7,422 bases of DNA from an uncultured Kiloniellales bacterium (GCA_937974415.1 CALJXB010000316.1:1-7422); one strand, 5' to 3'; numbered from the stretch's first letter, positions 1 to 5,585 are shown. Notes: a model not told the origin generated them from the letters alone. Program-made: numbers and translations.

Positions 1-62
1 CAGCCCGGCTGCCGGTGGAGATCATGGAAGGCCTGGGCCTTGGCTTTCAGGTCGGTCGTCAC
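1..62 (-). CDS. Isocitrate lyase/PEP mutase family protein, N-terminal fragment (runs off left edge)
   Basis: Only the first 20 complete codons are visible. They start at a GTG at 62-60 and read M-T-T-D-L-K-A-K-A-Q-A-F-H-D-L-H-R-Q-P-G, then Cys or Trp. Seen: a strong Shine-Dalgarno, GGGAGG (reverse complement of 69-74), lies six bases before the GTG, and the frame stays open to the edge. From family knowledge, proteins of the isocitrate lyase/phosphoenolpyruvate mutase superfamily (including oxaloacetate decarboxylase-like enzymes) often begin with a similar KAxAFxxLHxxPG helix, followed by an N-P-W-D segment that would lie outside this window. These are cytosolic Mg-dependent enzymes that cleave or form C-C or C-P bonds on 2-oxo acids. 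The gene is divergent from the binding-protein gene. The match rests on about 20 residues, so the specific reaction cannot be stated. Confidence 0.5.
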   Translation of the reverse strand, partial: MTTDLKAKAQAFHDLHRQPG

Positions 63-227
63 GGTTCGCCTCCCTCGGTTCTGTCGACTCTCGCCAAAGT
101 TAAACGGACCGAGAGCAAATTGGCAGGTGGGTCCGCCAAACGCCAAAGTGAACGTCGCATATGGACCAGCCCCCCCGAAATATGCGATCAAGGTTAGGAA
201 ACTAAAACAAATGGCAGGGAGACGCTT
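63..227. promoter_or_regulatory. Divergent intergenic control region with repeats
   Basis: This 165-base gap separates two divergent genes and should hold both promoters. Visible structure: a near-direct repeat, GCCAAAGTTAAACG at 93-106 and GCCAAAGTGAACG at 142-154; a further GCCAAA at 135-140; the inverted form TTGGC at 120-124; and an inverted repeat TCGCATAT (155-162) / ATATGCGA (180-187). The Shine-Dalgarno of the rightward gene, AGGGAG, is at 216-221, six bases before its ATG. I could not identify convincing -35/-10 pairs for either direction. Confidence 0.5.
155..187. repeat. 8-bp inverted repeat upstream of the binding-protein gene
   Basis: TCGCATAT at 155-162 and its exact reverse complement ATATGCGA at 180-187 are separated by 17 bases containing a run of C. 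It could be a regulator site or a transcribed hairpin in the 5' leader. It lies 40-73 bases upstream of the ATG at 228. No function can be assigned from sequence alone. Confidence 0.45.
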
Positions 228-1163
228 ATGTTTCGCAAATCTATGGGCGCAATCGGGTCGATGCTGGCCGCCGCGGTTTTCGCAGTCGCCGCGGGCACGA
301 CCGGCGCCAAGGCCCAAGATGCCCCCGAATCCCAGGACCCCATCGTCCTGGCGCTTGCCGAATGGACCGGCCAGCACATCACCACCTACATCGCCGGCGA
401 AATCCTCCAGCGCATGGGCTACAACGTGGAATACGTGACGGCGGCCTATCTGCCCTCGGCCACGGCGATCGCCGACGGCAGCATCACCGGCTCGCTGGAG
501 GTCTGGGACAACAATCTCGGCGAGTTCTTCCCGTCGCTGATCGAGCAGGGCAAGATCCAGGACATCGGCGACACCGGTCTCGACGCCCGCGAGGGCTGGC
601 TCTATCCCAAGCACGTGGAAGAGGCCTGCCCCGGCCTGCCGGCCTGGGACGCCTTCATCGGCTGCGCCGAGATCTTCGCGGTGGCCGAGACCTTCCCGAA
701 CGGCCGCTTCCTCGAGTATCCGGCCGACTGGGGCGACCGGGCGACCCAGATGATCGTCGCCGAAGGCCTGCCCTTCGCATCGGTTCCGGCCGGCAGCGAA
801 GGCGCGCTGGTGGCCGAGCTCAACGCTTCAATCCAGAAGAAGTCGCCGCTCGTCATGATGTTCTGGGCGCCCCACTGGGTGCTCTCGACCACCGAGACCG
901 GCTGGGTCGACATTCCCGAGGACCTGGTGGCCAAGGCGAGCATGGAGAAGCCGCGCACCTTCAAGGCGGTCTGGCCCGGCAGCGCCGAGAAGTGGCCGCA
1001 GGCCTTCAAGTTCCTGCAGGTCTTCCAGATCACCAACGACGTGCAGGAGCCCCTGATGGACCTGATCGACAATCAGGGCCAGGACGCCCTAGAGGTGACC
1101 AAGAAGTGGGTCGACGAGAACCAAAGCGCCTGGCAGCCCATGGTCGACCAGGCGATGATGTAA
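228..1163 (+). CDS. ABC transporter substrate-binding protein, glycine betaine/choline (OpuAC) type
   Basis: A 311-residue periplasmic solute-binding protein, probably capturing a quaternary amine (glycine betaine, proline betaine or choline) for an ABC importer. A signal peptide is clear: M-F-R-K start, hydrophobic core at about residues 8-25, and an A-K-A signal-peptidase site at 27-29. The mature part has the two-lobed OpuAC pattern: the ligand region begins with ALAEWTGQ (42-49), then LEVWDNN (90-96) and MMFWAPHW (210-217). The last resembles the aromatic segment that helps form the cation cage in this family. Cys134 and Cys146 are the only cysteines and probably form a disulfide in the oxidising periplasm. 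The length suits the family. The start is supported by AGGGAG six bases upstream. No permease or ATPase gene lies adjacent, so partners must be encoded elsewhere. Substrate identity is inferred from the family only; a related amine is possible. Confidence 0.85.
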   Translation: MFRKSMGAIGSMLAAAVFAVAAGTTGAKAQDAPESQDPIVLALAEWTGQHITTYIAGEILQRMGYNVEYVTAAYLPSATAIADGSITGSLEVWDNNLGEFFPSLIEQGKIQDIGDTGLDAREGWLYPKHVEEACPGLPAWDAFIGCAEIFAVAETFPNGRFLEYPADWGDRATQMIVAEGLPFASVPAGSEGALVAELNASIQKKSPLVMMFWAPHWVLSTTETGWVDIPEDLVAKASMEKPRTFKAVWPGSAEKWPQAFKFLQVFQITNDVQEPLMDLIDNQGQDALEVTKKWVDENQSAWQPMVDQAMM

Positions 1164-1176
1164 CGCACACTGACGT

Positions 1177-1217
1177 GGGGCCGGGCCGGTATCTCGCCGG
1201 TCCGGCCCTTTCCTTTT
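1177..1217 (+). terminator. Rho-independent terminator after the binding-protein gene
   Basis: Left arm GGGCCGGGCCGG (1178-1189) pairs with right arm CCGGTCCGGCCC (1197-1208). This gives a 12-bp stem with one G-U pair and a 7-base loop TATCTCG. The tail TTTCCTTTT follows at 1209-1217. It starts 14 bases after the stop codon. On the opposite strand there is no T-run after the stem, so it should terminate mainly rightward transcription. Confidence 0.85.
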
Positions 1218-1241
1218 GGCGCTGTGTTTTCCGGAAGGCCC

Positions 1242-1667
1242 TCATGCGTCGGGCTCGATAAAGCGGCGGTGTGGAATTACGGCCACCACGGTTAGCTCGA
1301 CGAGTAGGGCGGGATCGACCAACGCGGCGACTTTTACGCCCGTCGCTGCCGGTCCGGCCTGCAGGCTGAAGCGAGCGCGGCGAACCTCTTGGATCGCGTC
1401 CAGGTCTTCGTCGCGAACGTAGTACATCGTCACCGACACGACGTCTTCGATGCAGCCGCCCAAGCCGCCAAGCACCCGCTCGATGTTGTCGATCGCGTAG
1501 GTCGTCTGCGCCGTGGGGTCGTCGCGCCCCACGACCTCGAACCCGGGCGTCCAGGCGACCTGCCCCGTCAGATGGACGCGCCTGCCGTCCGGTTCGACCA
1601 CCGCCTGACTGTGCGGAAAGGTCTCGTCGCGCCAAACGGACTCGGTGTTGAACCGGATGCCTGTCAT
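1242..1667 (-). CDS. RidA/YjgF/YER057c-family protein
   Basis: A 141-residue member of the Rid family, small trimeric cytosolic proteins. The founding member hydrolyses reactive enamine/imine intermediates such as 2-aminoacrylate. Family marks seen: the early HLTGQVAW strand (32-39), the central helix AIDNIERVLGGLGG (58-71), the VSVTMYYV strand (78-85) and the C-terminal VELTVVAVIP strand (123-132). The family's usual P-A-R segment, whose Arg binds the substrate carboxylate, reads P-A-A (106-108) here, so this is likely a divergent Rid subgroup without standard deaminase activity. Glu124 sits where the conserved Glu is expected. The ATG at 1667 is chosen because AGGAGGT lies immediately upstream at ideal spacing; the longer frame adds a low-complexity Gly/Pro stretch. 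It starts 25 bases after the CGNR gene and is surely in its operon. Confidence 0.85.
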   Translation of the reverse strand: MTGIRFNTESVWRDETFPHSQAVVEPDGRRVHLTGQVAWTPGFEVVGRDDPTAQTTYAIDNIERVLGGLGGCIEDVVSVTMYYVRDEDLDAIQEVRRARFSLQAGPAATGVKVAALVDPALLVELTVVAVIPHRRFIEPDA

Positions 1668-1692
1668 GTGCCGACCTCCTCCGCCTCCGGCT

Positions 1693-2370
1693 TCACGCTG
1701 CTTGCCCTCCCGAGTCAGCGGTGTTTTGGCGGCGACCGCGCTGTGATCTGGCCCGGTGGGATTTGGCCCGGTGGCGGCGGGCCTTGGCCGCATTGCCGCA
1801 GTTCGCCATGGCGCACCAGCGCCGCGAGCCGTTCTTGCTGCGGTCGAGGAACAGCCAGTGGCAGTCGCGCCCGGCGCATTCGCGCAGGCGCCCGGCCTCG
1901 GCCCCGGTCAGGAGATCGAAGGCCGCGCGGGCGACCGGCCAGAGCACCCGCGCCAGGTCGTCCGAGGCACCGCCCCAAGCGGACACTAGGCCGGCCGACG
2001 TTCTGTTCAGGCGGGTCTGGCCCAGCAACGGCGCGAGCCGGACGTTTAGGTCATCGAGCTGGTCTCCGGCCGGGATCTCGCCCGCCGCCCCACCTGCGGC
2101 CAGGGCCGAGGCCACCCGGTAAAAAGCCGCCCGCAGGGCCCGGGCCTCGGCGAGCACCTCGGCCGCGCTGCCCGGCGCCCAGTCGGAATAAGCCCGCAGT
2201 TCCTCCGCCTCGCGCGCCTCGACGGCGCCGGCCTTGAGGGCCCAGGCCACCAAGGCGTCGTAGCCGGTGAGCCAGTCCTTCTCCCGTTCGCTGTCCCGCC
2301 ATTCCAGGGTGTTGGCGAAGTCGAGGGAGAGGTGTCCGCCCAGCAGCGGCAAGTCGCTCGCGTCGGCCAT
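1693..2370 (-). CDS. ABATE/CGNR zinc-finger transcriptional regulator
   Basis: A 225-residue putative DNA-binding regulator of the CGNR family. The N-terminus has the ABATE-type opening GGHLSLDFANTLEWR (11-25), which in this family is thought to be a sensory domain. The C-terminus holds the zinc-ribbon-like finger with four Cys (165, 170, 186, 191) in the pattern ECAGRDCHWLFLDRSKN...RRWCAMANCGNAAKARRH. The name-giving C-G-N-R reads C-G-N-A here (191-194). A very basic tail follows, including a tandem HRAKS-HRARS repeat. The ATG at 2370 is preceded by AGGAC at acceptable spacing. It is the first gene of a leftward unit with RidA and is divergent from the MFS gene. Two palindromic elements in the shared gap make autoregulation and control of the transporter likely (inferred). 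The ligand is unknown. Confidence 0.88.
   Translation of the reverse strand: MADASDLPLLGGHLSLDFANTLEWRDSEREKDWLTGYDALVAWALKAGAVEAREAEELRAYSDWAPGSAAEVLAEARALRAAFYRVASALAAGGAAGEIPAGDQLDDLNVRLAPLLGQTRLNRTSAGLVSAWGGASDDLARVLWPVARAAFDLLTGAEAGRLRECAGRDCHWLFLDRSKNGSRRWCAMANCGNAAKARRHRAKSHRARSQRGRRQNTADSGGQAA
1746..1775 (-). repeat. 15-nt tandem duplication inside the CGNR gene tail
   Basis: Two adjacent 15-base units (1746-1760 and 1761-1775) differ at two positions and encode HRARS and HRAKS in the basic C-terminal tail. The copy number is in frame and so could vary by slippage without breaking the gene. It may extend a positively charged DNA-contacting tail. Confidence 0.6.
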
Positions 2371-2481
2371 GTGCGGTCCTGTCTAACCAGTAAAAGGAGT
2401 TTGACAGGTTAGCTCGCGAAAGGCAATATCACCAGTAAAATCGTTTTTGATAGTTATGTTCGGCTACAGGTGGTGCAAAAC
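2371..2481. promoter_or_regulatory. Divergent promoter region of CGNR operon and MFS gene, with two operator-like palindromes
   Basis: Site A: CTAACCAGTAAAA (2383-2395), 4-base centre GGAG, TTTGACAGGTTAG (2400-2412); the arms match at 11 of 13 positions. Site B, weaker: ATCACCAGTAAAA (2428-2440) and TTTGATAGTTATG (2446-2458). The 10-mer ACCAGTAAAA is identical in both and offset by 45 bases, about four helical turns. A rightward promoter candidate is TTGACA (2401-2406) with a 17-base spacer and CAATAT (2424-2429, a weak -10). Its -35 lies inside site A, and site B covers the expected transcript start, so binding at either should repress the transporter. Site A also lies next to the start of the CGNR gene, fitting autoregulation. 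The architecture is seen; the regulator identity is inferred from neighbourhood. Confidence 0.65.
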
Positions 2482-3699
2482 GTGACGACGGGGGCAACCG
2501 ATCGGCCGAAGACTCCCGGACCCCAGAGCGAGATAGGGGACGGGACAGGGGGCGAGATTGGGGGCGGGCCCGGCGGGATCGCCTGGCGGCCCTTCGCCGC
2601 CGTGATCGTCTGCCTTATGGTTTTCGATGTCACCATAGGGCTGAGCTACCCGCTGCTCTCCCTGCTGCTCGAGGACCGCGGCGTCAGCCCGCTGGTCATC
2701 GGCCTGAACGCCTCCATGCTGCCGCTCGGCCTGGTGCTTTCGGCGCTCTTCGTGCCAACCCTGGCCACACGGCTCGGCCCCTGGCACTTCGCCGTCGGCT
2801 GCATCGCAGTTACCGCGATCCTCTGGGTGCTGTTTAAAGTCTGGGACTCCCTCGCAGCCTGGTTCGTGCTGCGCTTCCTGCTGGGGATCGTGGAGGGTGG
2901 CCTGTTCGCCATCAGCGAGGTCTGGATCAACCAGCTGGCCAGCGGCCGCAATCGCGGCCGGGTGATCGCGGTCTACGCCAGTCTGCTCTCGCTCGGCTTC
3001 GCCAGCGGCCCCTTCTTGCTGCCGACCACCGGCACCGAGGGCTGGCCGCCGTTCCTTGTCGGCATCGCCTTCACCCTGACCGGCCTGGTCTTCATGGTCT
3101 GCGCCCGGCGGACCCTGCCTGCGTTCCAGGCCGAACGCCGGTCCTCGTTCCTGGCCTTCCTGCCGCGCGCGCCAACCCTGCTGCTGGCCGCCTTCCTGCT
3201 CGGCGTGTTCGACATCGCGACCCTGTCGCTGTTCCCGCTCTACAGCTTGCAGCGCGGTCTCGACGAAGCCACCGCCAGCTATCTCCTGGGCGTGCTCATC
3301 GCTGGCAACATCGTCCTGCAGTTTCCGCTCGGCTGGTTGGCCGACGTCGTCGGCCGCCGCCGGGTGCTGAACGCCTGCGCGTTTTCGACCGCCCTCGGCG
3401 CCCTCGTTTTGCCGACCGCCATGGGGACCTTCTGGCAATGGCCGCTGGTCCTCATTTGGGGAACGGCCGGTTTCGGCATCTTCACCCTGGCGCTGGCCGA
3501 CCTGGGCGACCGCTTCACCGGCTCCGAGCTGCTCGCCGGAACGGCGGCGCTGACCGCCATGTTCGGGCTCGGCGGCATCGCCGGGCCGAGCCTGGGGGGA
3601 GCCGCCATGGAGCGGTTCGGGCCGGAGGGCCTGCCGGCCCTGGTGGCCGTCGCCTACGGCCTGCTGCTCGTCGTCTCGGTCATTCGCGGCCAGCGGTAA
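2482..3699 (+). CDS. Major facilitator superfamily (MFS) transporter
   Basis: An inner-membrane secondary transporter of about 405 residues with about 12 hydrophobic segments in two six-helix halves. The first helix starts about 40 residues in. Numbered from the GTG at 2470 (subtract 4 for 2482): FLLGIVEGGLFAISEVWIN (137-155), followed by RNRGRVIAVYASLLSLG, resembles the YcaD-type branch of drug/metabolite MFS proteins. The central-loop motif GWLADVVGRRRVLN (288-301) is the classic MFS G-x-L-a-D-x-x-G-R-R-x signature. The cytoplasmic N-terminus is odd, rich in Gly/Pro and coded by G-runs. GTG at 2482 is preferred because AGGTGG (2468-2473) is eight bases upstream; GTG 2470 or 2473 is possible. 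It is divergent from the CGNR-RidA operon and probably controlled by it. Efflux of a small molecule is plausible, but the substrate cannot be read from sequence. Confidence 0.88.
   Translation: MTTGATDRPKTPGPQSEIGDGTGGEIGGGPGGIAWRPFAAVIVCLMVFDVTIGLSYPLLSLLLEDRGVSPLVIGLNASMLPLGLVLSALFVPTLATRLGPWHFAVGCIAVTAILWVLFKVWDSLAAWFVLRFLLGIVEGGLFAISEVWINQLASGRNRGRVIAVYASLLSLGFASGPFLLPTTGTEGWPPFLVGIAFTLTGLVFMVCARRTLPAFQAERRSSFLAFLPRAPTLLLAAFLLGVFDIATLSLFPLYSLQRGLDEATASYLLGVLIAGNIVLQFPLGWLADVVGRRRVLNACAFSTALGALVLPTAMGTFWQWPLVLIWGTAGFGIFTLALADLGDRFTGSELLAGTAALTAMFGLGGIAGPSLGGAAMERFGPEGLPALVAVAYGLLLVVSVIRGQR
2536..2568 (+). other. Putative G-quadruplex motif in the MFS start region
   Basis: Five G-runs of at least three occur in 33 bases on the coding (mRNA-like) strand: GGGG 2536-2539, GGG 2542-2544, GGGGG 2548-2552, GGGGG 2560-2564 and GGG 2566-2568. 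The loops are 2, 3, 7 and 1 bases. This meets the usual G3+N1-7 rule and sits about 55-87 bases after the start codon, where an RNA quadruplex could slow early translation. It encodes the Gly-rich N-terminal tail. Confidence 0.55.
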
Positions 3700-3766
3700 A
3701 GCGCGATATATTCCTGCCGCGTTCGGTCCTCTAGGGTGAGACCCGCGCGAACCGGGAGTAATCCGC

Positions 3767-5011
3767 ATGAGCGAAGACAACGTCGCAGACTTCGGCACCA
3801 ACCATGGCCCCTTGGCCGGCATCCGGGTGGTCGAGCTGTCCCACATCCTCTCGGCGCCCACCTGCGGGATGATGCTGGCCGACCTGGGGGCCGAGGTGAT
3901 CAAGGTGGAGCGGCCGCCCCGTGGCGAGTCCACCCGCTTCGACACCGTGGACGAGGCTTGGATCGGCGACCAGACGGCGAGCTTCATGACCGTCAATCGC
4001 AACAAGTACTCGTTGGGCCTCGACCTCAAGGCGCCCGAGGGCAAGGCGGTGCTGCACCGCCTGCTGGCCGGCGCCGACATCTTGATCGAGAACTACCGCC
4101 CCGGCGTGCTGGACAGGCTCGGCTTCGGCGCCGAAGAGCTCAAGGCGCGCTATCCGCACCTGGTCTACGGCTCGATCACCGGCTACGGCCTGACCGGCCC
4201 GTGGCGCGACCGGGGCGGCTTCGACCTGGTGGCCCAGGCCATGAGCGGCATCATGAGCATCACCGGCGAGGGCCCCGACCGGCCGCCGCTCAAATGCGGC
4301 TCGCCCATGACCGACATCATCGCCGGCCTGCTCTGCGTCATCGGCGTACTGGCGGCGCTCAACGAGCGCAACGGCACCGGCAACGGCCAGCACATCGATA
4401 CCTCCCTGCTCGAGGCCGGCGTCATCATGACCTACTGGCAGTCGGCGCTCGCCTTCGCCTCGGGCCAGACGCCGCGGGCGCTCGGCACGGCCCACCCGCT
4501 CTACGCCCCCTACCAGGCCTTCGAAACCGCCGACGGCTGGATCGCGCTCGGCACCGCCAACGAGGCCAACTGGCGCCGGCTGCTCGACATCCTCGAGCTC
4601 CAGGCGCTCGGCCAGGACCCGCGCTTCGCCGACGCGGCGGCGCGCATGAAGAATCTGGCGGCGCTCGACGCCATCCTGAGCGAGCGCTTCCGCACCAAGA
4701 CCACCGAAGACTGGATGACGGTGCTGGAGGAGACCGGCATGCCCGCCGGCCCGGTTCTGACAGTGAACGAGATGCACCGTCACCCCCAGGTGCTCGCGCG
4801 GGACATGGTGATGGAGGTGAGCCACAGCTCGGTCGGACCGGTGCCGGCGATCGGCTGCCCGATCAAGTTCTCCGGGCGCGAGGGCCCGCGCCGGCAGGGC
4901 GCGCCTCGCTTCGGCGAGCACACGGCCGAGATCCTCGCCGGCCTCGGCTACGACGAGGCCGAGGTCTCGGTGCTGGTCTCGCAGGGCGTGGTGGCCGTCG
5001 ACAACGGCTAA
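3767..5011 (+). CDS. CaiB/BaiF family (family III) CoA-transferase
   Basis: A 414-residue cytosolic enzyme predicted to move CoA from an acyl-CoA donor to a carboxylic acid through an aspartyl-CoA thioester; members form interlocked dimers. Seen: GIRVVELSHILSAPTCGMML-type start (18-37), ADLGAEVIKVERP (38-50), a TVNRNKYSLGLDLK block (75-88), and IENYRPGVLDRLGFG (107-121). The G-S-P-M-T-D-I-I-A-G segment (178-187) has Asp183 in the position of the catalytic Asp. The second domain and C-terminal tail are complete, so the length is normal. ATG 3767 is preceded by GGGAG (3753-3757) at nine bases. The 67-base gap after the MFS gene shows no terminator, so cotranscription is possible. The family covers formyl-, carnitinyl-, succinyl- and mesaconyl-type transfers; nothing here fixes the substrate. 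Confidence 0.92.
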   Translation: MSEDNVADFGTNHGPLAGIRVVELSHILSAPTCGMMLADLGAEVIKVERPPRGESTRFDTVDEAWIGDQTASFMTVNRNKYSLGLDLKAPEGKAVLHRLLAGADILIENYRPGVLDRLGFGAEELKARYPHLVYGSITGYGLTGPWRDRGGFDLVAQAMSGIMSITGEGPDRPPLKCGSPMTDIIAGLLCVIGVLAALNERNGTGNGQHIDTSLLEAGVIMTYWQSALAFASGQTPRALGTAHPLYAPYQAFETADGWIALGTANEANWRRLLDILELQALGQDPRFADAAARMKNLAALDAILSERFRTKTTEDWMTVLEETGMPAGPVLTVNEMHRHPQVLARDMVMEVSHSSVGPVPAIGCPIKFSGREGPRRQGAPRFGEHTAEILAGLGYDEAEVSVLVSQGVVAVDNG

Positions 5012-5021
5012 GCCGGGCCTT

Positions 5022-5037
5022 CGCCCGCATGCGGGCG
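5022..5037. repeat. 16-bp perfect palindrome after the CoA-transferase gene
   Basis: CGCCCGCATGCGGGCG is its own reverse complement and begins 11 bases after the TAA. Because its two halves abut, it would fold only with a few central bases unpaired. TTTTT occurs at 5057-5061, about 20 bases later, too far for a canonical intrinsic terminator. It may still slow or stop transcription before the MarR gene, or stabilise the upstream mRNA end. Confidence 0.45.
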
Positions 5038-5073
5038 CCTGACCCCGAACCAAGAATTTTTGCCGCAGACCTC

Positions 5074-5111
5074 TTGAAACAGATCCGATAGGTGCATATA
5101 CATATATCACT
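5074..5111 (+). promoter_or_regulatory. MarR-gene promoter overlapped by operator; apparent leaderless start
   Basis: TTGAAA (5074-5079, five of six to consensus) is followed by exactly 17 bases and TATACA (5097-5102). The operator-like element GTGCATATACA (5092-5102) covers the -10. Transcription from this promoter would begin about 5108-5112, at or next to the ATG at 5112, and no Shine-Dalgarno lies at normal spacing, so the mRNA should be leaderless or nearly so. Autorepression by the MarR protein at this site is inferred. Confidence 0.6.
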
Positions 5112-5570
5112 ATGGCGAAAGCGACCGAACGGCTCGACCTGAAAGGCGCCCGGGAAATCGCCCAGGGCTGCGTCGCCAACCGCATGCGCCGGGCCGACCG
5201 GGCGGTCATGCATTACTACGACGACGCCTTGCGGCCCTTCGGCCTGAAGATGACCCAGTTCACGCTCTTGACCGCGCTGCGCTTGATGGCGCCGGTCACT
5301 ATCCAGGAGTTGGCCAAGGCTTTGGTCATGGACCGCACGACGCTGACCCGCAACCTGGCCGCCCTGGAGCGCCAGGACCTGGCCCGGATCGCATCGGGCG
5401 AGGACCGGCGCACACGGGTGGCAGAACTGAGCGCGGCCGGCCACAGGGTGCTCGCCCGCGCCTTTCCCGAGTGGCGCAAGGCGCAAGCCCGGGTCCGCCG
5501 CAAACTGGGCGCTGCGCGCGCCGATCGCCTGGTCACGGCCCTGACCGAAGCGGTCGAGACTCTCGCGTGA
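5112..5570 (+). CDS. MarR-family winged-helix transcriptional regulator
   Basis: A 152-residue protein of typical MarR length; such proteins are dimeric repressors that release DNA on binding small phenolic ligands or on oxidation. Seen: an N-terminal dimerisation helix with RMRRADRAVMHYYDDALRPFGL (24-45), winged-helix entry MTQFTLLTAL (47-56), helix QELAKALVMD (65-74), recognition helix RTTLTRNLAALERQ (75-88), and wing GEDRRTRVAELSAAG (96-110) with the usual D-R-R. The single Cys20 sits in helix 1, broadly where OhrR-type sensors carry their reactive Cys, so redox sensing is possible but unproven. A matching operator-like element precedes both this gene and the membrane-protein gene that starts 65 bases after it, suggesting joint control. 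The ATG is taken as start although it lacks a Shine-Dalgarno, because the promoter places it at the transcript's 5' end. Confidence 0.9.
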   Translation: MAKATERLDLKGAREIAQGCVANRMRRADRAVMHYYDDALRPFGLKMTQFTLLTALRLMAPVTIQELAKALVMDRTTLTRNLAALERQDLARIASGEDRRTRVAELSAAGHRVLARAFPEWRKAQARVRRKLGAARADRLVTALTEAVETLA

Positions 5571-5585
5571 TTCCGCCGGATTTTT

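Noticed and set aside
1228..1236. Short TTCCGGAA palindrome between the terminator and the RidA gene end
   Set aside because: Eight bases with no T-run or repeat partner; too short to support as a terminator or operator.
1668..1793. 42-residue N-terminal extension of the RidA-family protein
   Set aside because: It overlaps the CGNR coding end, is low complexity, and the ATG at 1667 has an AGGAGGT Shine-Dalgarno and matches the family's normal start.
2456..2485. Nine-codon open frame (ATG 2456 to TGA 2483-2485) whose stop overlaps the MFS GTG start
   Set aside because: The GTGA overlap looks like translational coupling, but no Shine-Dalgarno precedes the ATG and it lies inside the right arm of site B, so it is more likely a by-product of the operator sequence.
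2464..4080. 538-codon open frame on the minus strand opposite the MFS and CoA-transferase genes
   Set aside because: It is antisense to two clear protein families, spans the gap between them, and its product is a low-complexity mix of Gln, Glu, Gly, Ala and Arg typical of a GC-rich shadow frame.
3731..5209. 492-codon open frame on the minus strand opposite the CoA-transferase
   Set aside because: Same reason: Arg/Ala/Gly/Val-rich shadow of a strongly supported gene, with no recognisable domain.
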